A stretch of DNA of 64,000 nt, taken from contig JAXRKP010001077.1 in the NCBI GenBank assembly GCA_037039925.1, positions 82,501 to 146,500 on the forward strand, written 5' to 3'. Source of the DNA: Doris montereyensis (taxonomy: Eukaryota; Mollusca; Gastropoda; Nudibranchia; Dorididae). This document shows, piece after piece, positions 53,801 to 64,000 of this stretch (the stretch's first letter is position 1; each line of letters begins with the position of its first letter). The notes beneath the pieces are model-generated. The model was not told where the DNA came from and made no database searches. It saw only the letters and a list, made by a program, of their open reading frames with translations. The position numbers were made by a program, and so were the translations under genes.

Positions 53801-56190
53801 GGTTGTGACATGAAATGTGGTAAAACAAATTTTCTTTTACATTTAATGCAAATGTTGTTTTTGTTACCAAAATATCTTAACTTGGTATTTGATGTTTCCT
53901 ATAATGTGATTATTATGATGAAACGGCCATAATCAATTTGGTATTCCTGTTTTATAATGAGAATTAATTGGCTTACGTGAACGTTCCTTTCAAACACACT
54001 GACAGAAATGCGCATGAACTGAGTTCATCAACTGTTAAGAAGAAAAATGTTGACTGAGGTGCAAAGTTTTTACTTCAAAACAATACTCTTACTCCCCCTC
54101 TGTCCTCAAGTGTGATATTGAAGTCTTACAAAAGTGTGTAGAAACAAGATCTTTTTGGCTAAAATGAAATCACTGAATGCCAACATTGAAGAATACAATG
54201 TATCTCAAGACCTGTTGGTGAACACAACCCATCTTCTATAAAACCTACAACCCCCCACCCCGCCCCAGCCTTTTCCCATTTCCACATCCCTCTAAGAAAG
54301 AAAGAATGCAACCCCCTCCTCCCCCCAGAAAATCACAAACAAAAAAGAAGACAATCGTACTCCCAAAGAGGAAATCAATCTCTGTACAGCTGATTTTTAT
54401 GATAAAGACCAAAAGGAGACCAGCAACAAGTAATTGCTGAAGTATTACAACTATTAGTATTACTACTATTACACTCGAGTTCTATACTATAATGCATGAA
54501 AAACATAAAGAGAAGCGTTGACACATTTACGATTAATTGAGAATTCCAATTTTTGTGCAATAAGCCATATATACGTGTGTCTGTATATATATAAGTTGAA
54601 TTGATACTTACCCATATCATACGCGCCCATCACCCAACAGCCTCATCATTGTAAACCACTCATGGCGCTTTATTAACTGGGGTGCTGCTTGTGTCTCATT
54701 TGATGCTGTCTTATACTATAGCTAGCACTAGCATGAACGACGGAATAGGTAAGTGAAATCCAAGGTTCACATTGCCACTGTGTTCACCTTCAAATGTGCA
54801 TGTTATTGGCACTGGCAGGAATCTTCACTGAAAAGTGACTACCCTGAGTTTGCAATGTTTCTACTTTTGGTTTTTGTCTGCCATTTTTGTACTTTTTGTT
54901 TTCGTCTGCTGTTTGTGTACTTTTTTGAATTTGTCTGCTATTTTTGTACTTTTTGATTTGTCTTTTTTTTTGCGTGTGTAAAGTAAATTATTGTGTTTGT
55001 AATATTATAGATTAAACATATAAATTAATTTATTTAATAATTCTATAAGTTGAAGAGTGAGGCCTAGAAGTTGAAAACTAAAAAAAGCCCCACTATGACA
55101 TAGAATGCAGTGTTATGTGAAGGATTTTATTTGTATCATTTTGATTGTCGCTGGTTTCGTCTCTATGATGATAATTGTCACCTCCATCTGTTCATTGATC
55201 CCTGAAAGTGAAATTAAACTGTTTTTAATGTAGTGTAAAGTGTTATTTAACAAGTGGGCTGTTCTAGATAACTTAATTTGGCTTTTAGTGATTTAATTTT
55301 GTTGCTTTGATCAAAGATGAAATTTCTCAAAGATCAACAGATTGTTTTATTTCTCCTTAAGAATGTTGAGGATCATTACATCAACTGAATGGAAACTGCA
55401 GTTTATTTTCTTTTTATAATAGTTAATGATAGTAAAATTTTCACAGATACAATCAAAGTGGTGATGAAAGTTATAATAGATCTAATTCATGCTCAGTTTT
55501 GTTATTATATATATATACAGTATATATTATATGAATATTCATCATGCATTTAAATTGTACATGTAACAGTGGTATTTACTTTGCTAACCTTTTGTGAGCA
55601 TTTACTAATAATTGATTTTTTAAAAGTCATTATTCTTATTATGATAGCTTTTTATATTTTTGTCTAACAATCTTTCCTTTATATTATTTTTTCTATTATA
55701 TATTACTATTACCAGTTTTTGATTTATGTAATAAACCATGTTGCTTTTTCAAGATGATCTATTTCTTCTTTTACCCATTTTTTAGTTAAACTACCATTAC
55801 TTGTTTCAGTTGCAATGTCTGAATATAGTTCATGTCTGATTAACGTTCTGTTTGGTAAACTGTTAGATTGCCCTAAAAAAATCTCCCCATTCATGATAGA
55901 TTCCATGCGGATCCCCACACTTACACTTATTTGAACCTAAAATTGTTGCCAGATATGAAGAACAACTGCAAAGGATTTGACCTTCAATAGAGATGAAGCT
56001 TGTTTGTATTTGTATCCTTTTTCTGTGTTCACGGGTGGTTGGCGGGTGCTGCTGGTAGGTCCTACTTTTTTCTTTTTACTCGTTCAATTCTCTTTATTCT
56101 TGCTGTTTCCTCTTGATTCACCCTGAGATCACCACAATGGTGGACAGGGTAAATTTCAATTTAAACGAACAAACTTCTGTGTTCCTCTCT
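50880..56190. other. Gene-poor intergenic DNA
   Basis: No protein family recognised on either strand. It contains a poly-G run at 52694-52714, C-rich patches at 51780-51820 and 54240-54330, and AT repeats near 55505-55530. Confidence 0.5.
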
Positions 56191-56194
56191 TGGC

Positions 56195-59100
56195 TTAGGT
56201 GTGACTGAGTGCCTGGTTAATGCGTAGCGAAACTGTAGGGTTGTGAGTTTTGTTATAACGATGACGCTGGTTCAAAACCCATGGCTCGTCCAGGTGCTTT
56301 TTCACGTTGTAGGAAAGGTGCTTCAAAGGTATTTCACTCTACTATTATGAAAGGTATTTCACTCTACTATAAGGAAAGGTACTTCACTCTATTATTATGA
56401 AAGGTATTTCACTCTACTATTATGAAAGGTATTTCACTCTACTGCTAGGAAAGGTATTTCACTCTACTACTAGGAAAGGTATTTCACTCTACTATTAGGA
56501 AAGGTATTTCACTCTACTATTATGAAAGGTATTTCACTCTACTATTAGGAAAGGTATTTCACTCTACTATTAGGAAAGGTATTTCACTCTACTATTAGGA
56601 AAGGTATTTCACTCTACTACTAGGAATGGTATTTCACTCTACTATTAGGAAAGGTACTTCACTCTACTTTAAGGAAAGGTATTTCACTCTACTATAAGGA
56701 AAGGTATTTCACTCTACTATAAGGAAAGGTATTTCACTCTACTATTATGAAAGGTATTTCACTCTACTATTAGGAAAGGTATTTCACTCTACTATTAGGA
56801 AAGGTACTTCACTCTACTATTTGGAAAGGTATTTCACTCTACTATAAGGAAAGGTATTTCACTCTACTATTTGGAAAGGTATTTCACTCTACTATAAGGA
56901 AAGGTATTTCACTCTACTATTAGGAAAGGTACTTCACTCTACTATTTGGAAAGGTATTTCACTCTACTATTAGTAAAGGTATTTCACTCTGCTATTAGGA
57001 AAGGTACTTCACTCTACTATTAGGAAAGGCATTTCACTCTGCTATTAGGAAAGGTACTTTACTCTACTATAAGTAAAGGTATTTCACTCTGCTATTAGAA
57101 AGGTACTTCACTTTACTATTAGTAAAGGTATTTCACTCTGCTATTAGGAAAGGTACTTCACTCTACTATTAGGAAAGGTATTTCACTCTACTATTAGGAA
57201 AGGTACTTCACTCTACTATTAGGAAAGGTATATCACTCTACTATTAGGAAAGGTACTTCACTCTACTATTAGGAAAAGTATTTCACTCTACTATTAGGAA
57301 AGGTATTTCACTCTACTATTAGTATTAGGAAAGGTATTTCACTCTACTATTAGGAAAGGTATTTCACTCTACTATTAGGAAAGGTACTTCACTCTACTAT
57401 TAGGAAAAGTATTTCACTCTACTATAAGGAAAGGTATTTCACTCTACTATTAGTATTAGGAAAGGTATTTCTCTCTACTATTAGGAAAGGTATTTCACTC
57501 TACTATTAGGAAAGGAATGTCACTCTATTATTAGGAAAGGTACTTCACTCTACTATTAGGAAAAGTATTTCACTCTACTATTAGGAAAGGTACTTCACTC
57601 TACTATTAGGAAAGGTATTTCACTCTACTATAAGGAAAGGTATTTCACTCTACTATTAGTATTAGGAAAGGTATTTCACTCTACTATTAATATTAGGAAA
57701 GGTATTTCACTCTACTATTAGGAAAGGTATTTCACTCTACTATTAGTATTACGAAAGGTACTTCACTCTACTATTAGGAAAGGTATTTCACTCTACTATT
57801 AGGAAAGGTACTTCACTTTACTATTAGGATTGTTATTTCACTCTACTATCAGGAAAAGTATTTCACTCTACTATTAGGAAAGGTATTTCACTCTGTTATT
57901 AGGAAAAGGTATTTCACTCTACTATTAGGAAATGTATTTCACTCTACTATTAGGAAAGGTATTTCACTTTGTTATTAGGAAAGGTATTTCACTCTACTAT
58001 TAGGAAAGGTATTTCACTCTACTATTAGGAAGAGTATTTCACTCTACTATTAGGAAAGGTATTTCACTCTGTTATTAGGAAAGCTATTTCACTCTACTAC
58101 TAGGAAAGGTATTTCACTCTACTATTAGGAAAGATGCTTCACTCTACTATTAGGAAAGGTACTTCTCTCTACTAATAGGAAAGGTATTTCACTCTGCTAT
58201 TAGGAAAGGTACTTCACTCTGCTATTAGGAAAGGTATTTCACTCTACTAATAGGAAAGGTACTTCACTATACTATAAGAAAAGGTATTTCACTCTGCTAT
58301 TAGGAAAGGTATTTCACTCTACTAATAGGAAAGGTACTTCACTCTACTATTAGGAAATGATATTTCACTCTGCTATTAGGAAAGACACTTCACTCTGCTA
58401 TTAGGAAAAGTACTTCACACTACTATTAGGAAAGGTATTTCACTCTACTATTGGGAAAGGTACTTCACTCTACTATTAGGAAAGGTATTTCACTCTACTT
58501 TAGGAAAGGCATTTCACTCTACTATTAGGAAAGGTATTTTCACTCTATTATTAGTATTAGGAAAGGTACTTCATTTTATTATTAGGAAAGGTATTTCACT
58601 CTACTATTAGGAAAGGAATGTCACTCTATTATTAGGAAAGGTACTTCACTCTACTATTAGGAAAAGTATTTCACTCTACTATTAGGAAAGGTGCTTCACT
58701 CTACTATTAGGAAAGGTATTTCACTCTACTGTTAGTATTAGGAAAGGTACTTCAATCTACTACTAGGAAAGGTATTTCACTCTACTATTAGGAAAGGTAC
58801 TTCACTCTACTTTTAGGAAACGTATTTCACTCTACTATTAGGAAAGGAATGCCACTCTACTATTAGGAAAGGTATTTCACTCTACTATTAGGAAAGGTAT
58901 TTCACTGTACTATTAAGAAAAGTATTTTACTCTACTATTAGGAAAGGTATTTCACTCTACTATTAGGAAAGGTACTTCACTCTACTATTAGGAAAGGTAT
59001 TTAACTCTACTATTAGGAAAGGTATTTCACTCTACTATTAGGAAAGGTACTTCACTCTACTATTAGGAAAGGTATTTCACTCTACTATTAGTATTAGGAA

Positions 59101-59520
59101 AGGTGCTTCACTCTACTATTAGGAAAGGTATTTCACTCTACTATTAGGAAAGGTATTTCACTCTACTATTAGGAAAGGTACTTCACTCTACTATTAGGAA
59201 AGGTATTTCACTCTACTATTAGGAAAGGTATTTCACTCTACTATTAGGAAAGGTATTTCACTCTACTATTAGGAAAGGTATTTCACTCTACTATTAGGAT
59301 TTCACTCTACTATTAGGAAAGGTATTTCACTCTACTATTAGGAAAGGTACTTCACTCTGCTTTCTTCACTTGATTCATGTGTGATTACCCAACTTTAAGA
59401 AGTAGAGAAAGATCTTGTTAGGGTGACAGCACAAAAGTGCCCAACAGGCTGCTGTGGGAGTTAATAAGGACTATAAATGGAATAGCCTGCGGGGGGATAA
59501 ATGATGTACAGTTGGTAAGC
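56195..59520 (+). mobile_element. SINE with a 3-kb internal VNTR
   Basis: Left flank: GACGCTGGTTCAAAACCCAT (B-box-like) then GTGCTTTTTCACGTTGTAGG. Right flank: TTGATTCATGTGTGATTACC, AAAAGTGCCCAACAGGCTGC, GGGGGGATAAATGATGTACA. These blocks correspond in order to the SINE at 10680-10995, which has a single GCAAGGTATTTCATGCTG where this copy has the array. Confidence 0.75.
56310..59362. repeat. Minisatellite, 24-25 bp unit, about 120 copies
   Basis: The unit is AGGAAAGGTATTTCACTCTA CTATT, with ATTTC/ACTTC alternation and occasional six-base extensions (TAGTAT). It forms blocks of slightly different types, e.g. AAGG-containing units around 56680-56900. Confidence 0.98.
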
Positions 59521-59635
59521 TAATATTTTTATCTTTATCTTTTTGTCCACTTTGTGGCAGAGCAGGGTATTGCCTTATGTTACTAATCTTTGGTGTGCAT
59601 ACATGAAGCTCTACTGTGTACTCTCCATTTAGTTG

Positions 59636-59735
59636 AAAACGACTTGGAGTTGGAGTGAAATCTTTTTCAAACGACTTGGAGTTGGAGTGAAATCTTTTTT
59701 CAAACGACTTGGAGTTGGAGTGAAATCTTTTCAAA
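59636..59735. repeat. ~33-bp x 3 tandem repeat
   Basis: Three copies of AACGACTTGGAGTTGGAGTG followed by AAATCTTTT, differing in T-run length. Confidence 0.93.
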
Positions 59736-59964
59736 GGGATAAATGTAGACTATAGATCAGACAATGAATTTTACTTTTGTGCATAGGACATTAGCATACT
59801 TCTTATTTTCATAGTTTAAAAAAAAGGCTGAAAAATAGGATGATAAATCATACAGAAAAAAATGAGTTGTTTGAAAGACAGAATGTACTACTACTTAGAG
59901 CATAATGACATTGAATAACAATAAAGTCCCATAGGACCAAAGACGAGACATACAAGGAAGAGAC

Positions 59965-60032
59965 AGAAAAAAATCATGGCTACCATGGGGATCGAACCCG
60001 TCCTCTGAGTCGGCACCCATTGCCTCGCCATG
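59965..60032 (-). mobile_element. tRNA-like fragment
   Basis: Minus strand GGGTTCGATCCCCATGGTAG resembles a tRNA T-arm. The upstream half does not fold into a cloverleaf by eye, so it is a SINE head or tRNA pseudogene. Confidence 0.5.
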
Positions 60033-60139
60033 AAATTTCAATGAAATCAACAAATTCATTGACTTATTTCTCTTACACCCTTCTATTACTTAACTGTTAG
60101 CAAGGTAAATAGAAGACAAAAAGTTTGTCAATGTCATTG

Positions 60140-60335
60140 AATATATTTTATTATATATTTTAGTTATAATTTTATCATATATAAATCATTGAATATATTT
60201 ATAATTTTTATATATAAATACAATGTAGTTATAATTTTATCATATATAAATACAATGTAGTTATAATTTTATCATATATAAATACAATGTAGTTATAATT
60301 TTATCATATATAAATACAATGTTTATAATCATATA
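60140..60335. repeat. AT-rich ~36-bp tandem repeat
   Basis: About five copies of TATAATTTTATCATATATAA followed by ATACAATGTAGT. Confidence 0.9.
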
Positions 60336-60654
60336 TAATTTTATATCAGCCAGTTGAAAGTTTCAGCCAGTTGAAAGTTTCAGGGTACACTTTACATAGC
60401 AGCATCTGAGTGACAACAAGTTTACGGGGAAAAGTGCTATGTAACATGAGCCAATAACTGCATAAGCTTGACGCTATGATTACATGACAGAACTTATGAT
60501 TACATAACGAACTGTCCATTAGTGGTGTAAAATAACAGTGAAATATTTATTACCTTGGATCTTAATAAAACAGCAGTTTTCATAAAATATTCAGGAAAAG
60601 CTAATTTCATTTAAATAAAAACCTTAGAAATAAACCCATGATATCATTACCCTC

Positions 60655-60935
60655 GCTCTTCTTCGGGTAGGAGGCCTCTCAATCAGAAGAAGGTGGGTTC
60701 GAGCCCGCCAACGGTTGAAATTTTTTTGCGAGGTTTTCTCAAGCAAAATTCCCCAACCCCTGGTCCATCAGAGACGGACAATAAAAAGGAAGTCCCATGT
60801 GCAGATCACAACACTGTGCACGTTAAAGATCCCTTGGCTGTTCACAGGGCAGTCTGGGCAAAAATTAAAAATCCTACCAAAAACCTTGACATCATTAGCT
60901 GTGGATGTGGGTAAATCAAATCAAATAAAAAATCA
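60655..60935 (+). mobile_element. tRNA-derived SINE with (AAATC)n tail
   Basis: Head GGTGGGTTCGAGCCCGCCAA, shared body (CCATCAGAGACGGACAATAA, GTTAAAGATCCCTTGGCTGT) and tail AAATCAAATCAAAT. Among the best-preserved copies here. Confidence 0.87.
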
Positions 60936-61589
60936 TACCTGACATTTATGATTGGGCAATGGCCGACACCTTTTCTCTGGACTACTGAGTCCCTCCCTCA
61001 AATGATGGATGTTTATAGTTAGTCAATGGAATTAAGCGGTCAAATATAATAGAAGATAAAAAGGTTTTGGGTTTGAACCTGCTTAAGTGAAAGTTTTCAT
61101 TCTCAACATTCTCATTATCATCCATCATCCATTACTTCTAGATCTAGATCGGAAAAAGAATTTCATTTTCTAAAAAAAAAAATTAGGGAGCTAACTTCTG
61201 TCAATGTCAGTTTGAGCAAATGATTGCACAAAGCACAGCATGTACCAGTAAGCTTGAAAACTTGGCTGTCATGGGTTGATTAGCTTTTTTTGACAGTTAA
61301 GTTAGTACATGACAACAAATACTAGAAATGTTCATGCTAAGAAACTATAGTTGAATGATACACATTAATTATGTAACAAAGAATGGAAAGAACTAAAAAA
61401 AAATGATGGTTACATAGTCACATAATCATATTACAGTTTTTTCAAATTCTACAGGTAAGAGGTTAGTATATGAGATTATCAAGTGGGAAGCTACATAGAT
61501 CTACACATCTTCGTCTTGATTTTAAAGAAGATCGATAACCCCCCCCCCCCTCTTCACACATATACATGTCCTCAGATCCAAGCCATATT

Positions 61590-61695
61590 GTGTAAAATAT
61601 GATTAGCTCTCTAAAATATGATTAGCTCTCTAAGATATGATTAGCTCTCTAAGATATGATTAGTTCTCTAAGATATGATTAGCTCTCTAAGATAT
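61590..61695. repeat. 19-bp tandem repeat, about 5 copies
   Basis: AAGATATGATTAGCTCTCT with A/G and C/T variants. Confidence 0.93.
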
Positions 61696-62940
61696 TTCAT
61701 AAAGAACAGAAGGGCAAGGAGTGTTTCAAAAAAGACGAAAACACCTGTACTTACATTCCCCCCAACCCCCCCCCCCCCCCCCCTCACCTCCATCCCAAAA
61801 AAAGAAAACCCCAAAAAGCCAAACCTGAAAGAAAAGACAATTCCACAAGAAAATAAAGCATGTGTGTGTGTAAAGATGTGTTTCACAAATGACATAAAAT
61901 ACTGAACTTTACTGTTATTAATGATTACATTTATACAATTTTCATAAATTTTGACACATGTCAAAAAGTGTAATTATACACATTTAATAATAAACTGATC
62001 ATTAATCCCTTACATCTACAATTTAAAACATTTAATCTGGTAATAATATTGAAAGAGATAAAAGAACAAAAATCATATCACAGATAATTGAATTCATTTA
62101 AACCAAGATGAGATCAGAGTTATATATATAAAATATATGTGAAATATAATATAAATAATAACATGGTAGCATATTGATGACATAAAGTGACAGCGAGTAA
62201 AGAAGAAACTAGACTCACTATCTCTCACTATACCCTACAAAACATGTTTGAACGGCTGTCTAGTCCACAGACTTGAAGGAACTTCACTTTCTAAACACCT
62301 AATTTTTACTACTAAAAAACTATACAGCGGTAGTCGGGTTCAACGAGGTCATCGGGACCGACACTCGGTCCTCATTGTATGAGACATTTCGTTGAATACA
62401 AAGTCAACAAAGAACTTCCATTTCAACAGCATTGATTTTTTTAAAGGAAAGGCATTTGCGCTTTGTGAGTTTTGATGTAGATGTAGATGCCATTTCGATA
62501 AATCAGAATGAAGCGACTGTACAGTGAGGTACAGTGAGTTACAGATGTATATGCTAGCACCGAATAGAAGAAAGTGAGCAACAGAGATAATTAGTAATCA
62601 GCCTGACCCCTATGCCTTTAACGAGATCGTGCCAGTAATCAAAATCATTGTGATTAGTTTTTTATGGAAAATCTTACTTGTCAGCTGTTCATTATCGAAA
62701 ATAAAATACCTAAAAAAAACCGAGAGCCATACAGGGGGATAACTATAATTAGAAATCATTGCATCAGTGAAAACAAAATCCTAAGAAATATAAAAGTTAC
62801 TATAAACGAAAAAACAAAACAAAAGCCATAAACGTCTTAGTCTATGGAGACTTTTACCCACTAGCCTATATACTATATAGGAAAGAGCCATGACTTTCCT
62901 TGTACTTGTAATGTCTGAGATTTACTTTGTTTATCAGGGA
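61696..62940. other. Non-coding stretch
   Basis: Contains a poly-C run near 61768-61782; no gene recognised. Confidence 0.5.
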
Positions 62941-62944
62941 CAGT

Positions 62945-63185
62945 GACGTGCCGGTAGCTCAGTTGCTAGAGTGTCTGACTGCCACCAAGGAGGCCCAAGT
63001 TTGATTCCCAGTCTGAGCAAACTTTTCAAGCCCTCCTGTCGACCCAGCAGCGAAATTGGTAGCTAGGTCTATTTGGACTCGGTGAAAGTCAAGGCGACAA
63101 AAAAGCAATGGCAAACTACCACATAATGCCTAATTTGCCTAGAAAATTCAGGACTCTACTCCTGTTCCTACGTTCAAGTCTGAGT
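62945..63185 (+). mobile_element. tRNA-derived SINE, second family
   Basis: Head GCCGGTAGCTCAGTTGCTAG (A-box-like) with GTTTGATTCCC (B-box-like), then a body containing AGGTCTATTTGGACTCGGTG and AAAGCAATGGCAAACTACC. Different from the SINE at 60.7 kb. Confidence 0.78.
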
Positions 63186-63187
63186 AT

Positions 63188-63291
63188 GGGGCTTACTTTA
63201 CTTTATATATATATGGGACTTACTTTACTTTATATATATATGGGACTTAATTTACTTTAGATATATATATGAGACTTATTTTATTTATATA

Positions 63292-63332
<41 letters not shown>

Positions 63333-63341
63333 GACTTATTT

Positions 63342-63404
<63 letters not shown>

Positions 63405-63595
63405 ATTTACCTTACTTTATATATATATGGGACTTAGTTTACTTTATATGTATATATGGAACTTAGTTTACTTTATATATATATGGGACTTACTTTACTT
63501 TTTATATATATATATATGGGACTTACTTTACTTTATATATATATGGGACTTACCTTACTTATATATATATATGGGACTTACTTTACTTTTCTTTT
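63188..63595. repeat. AT microsatellite with TGGGACTTACTTTACTT minisatellite
   Basis: About ten units of GGGACTTACTTTACTTTATA type separated by variable (TA)n runs. It starts at the 3' end of the preceding SINE (GGGGCTTACTTTACTTTATA). Confidence 0.93.
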
Positions 63596-64000
63596 TACCA
63601 GGGACAGTGATTCCAGAATAATGGTAGGCTGGTACACACTGTACTTATATATGTACGTATAGTGATAGCAATGTCCAATTATGATTCAATTTTATCAGAC
63701 GGCTAGTTTGGTCTGCTGGTTTCATAAACATTCATCTAATTTCACAATCCAAGACATGAAATTTTAAATGGACATTTCTCAAATGATGTAATTTTTACTA
63801 ATAGTAATAATAGGAAAGCAATTTGTGTTAAAAAACATCCCTAATTAACACTGAATGAGATTCAAAAATTCATCATAAATTATGTACAGTTGTGACAACA
63901 ACGAATTAAGCACCCTCTCTTGTAACAAGTAACAATAAATGCATTATGACAATAGATAAAGTAAAAAACACATTCAGTACTGATAAATGTGTTTGTTTTA

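Noticed and set aside
62945..63020. Functional tRNA gene
   Set aside because: A- and B-box-like strings exist but the acceptor stem does not pair by eye and a SINE body follows directly.

Overview
This is an AT-rich, intron-rich, very repeat-rich piece of an animal nuclear genome. Protein similarity of the two genes, the style of the SINEs and the density of minisatellites suggest a marine lophotrochozoan, most likely a mollusc; that placement is inference. No bacterial or viral gene content was seen, and no complete tRNA or rRNA gene.

Two host genes are recognisable, both assembled here exon by exon from splice sites and remembered family similarity. (1) On the minus strand, 27081 down to 14423, lies an EFHC1-type gene (ciliary doublet microtubule inner protein; three DM10 domains and a C-terminal EF-hand region) in 11 coding exons, about 642 codons, close to the family length. 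Splice sites and phases fit except for three single-base frame breaks: the exon 2/3 junction, exon 8 and exon 10. (2) On the plus strand, about 29245 to 44074, lies a gamma-syntrophin gene (PH half, PDZ, PH half, syntrophin-unique C-terminus). Twelve coding exons are placed; the first coding exon was not found. The two genes are head to head with about 2.2 kb between the EFHC1 start codon and the first placed syntrophin exon.

Layout: 0-7 kb holds a (GAAA)n tract, a 350-bp tandem duplication, a decayed APE-type LINE (minus strand), a 330-bp (TC)n tract and a cluster of tRNA-derived SINEs around a 26-32 bp minisatellite. 8.2-10 kb is a 55-57 bp minisatellite. 10-14 kb has SINEs, an exact 10-bp array and a G-rich-ended TTAA element. 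14.4-27.1 kb is EFHC1, with a Penelope-like GIY-YIG endonuclease remnant and large (TAC)n and (GA)n tracts in its introns. 29.2-44.1 kb is gamma-syntrophin, with a nested pair of MITEs and several minisatellites in its introns. 44-56 kb is gene-poor. 56.2-59.5 kb is a 3-kb minisatellite sitting inside a SINE. 59.5-64 kb is SINEs and AT-rich satellite tracts.

The most unusual observation is that several tandem arrays appear to have grown out of short pre-existing functional segments. In gamma-syntrophin one internal exon (37329-37442) is flanked by a 39-bp array resembling its own 3' splice junction and a 26/29-bp array made of its own exon end plus 5' splice site; the last coding exon is followed by a 79-bp x 6 array copied from its own C-terminal codons and stop. 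The 3-kb array at 56.3 kb grew inside a SINE whose unexpanded relative is at 10.7 kb.
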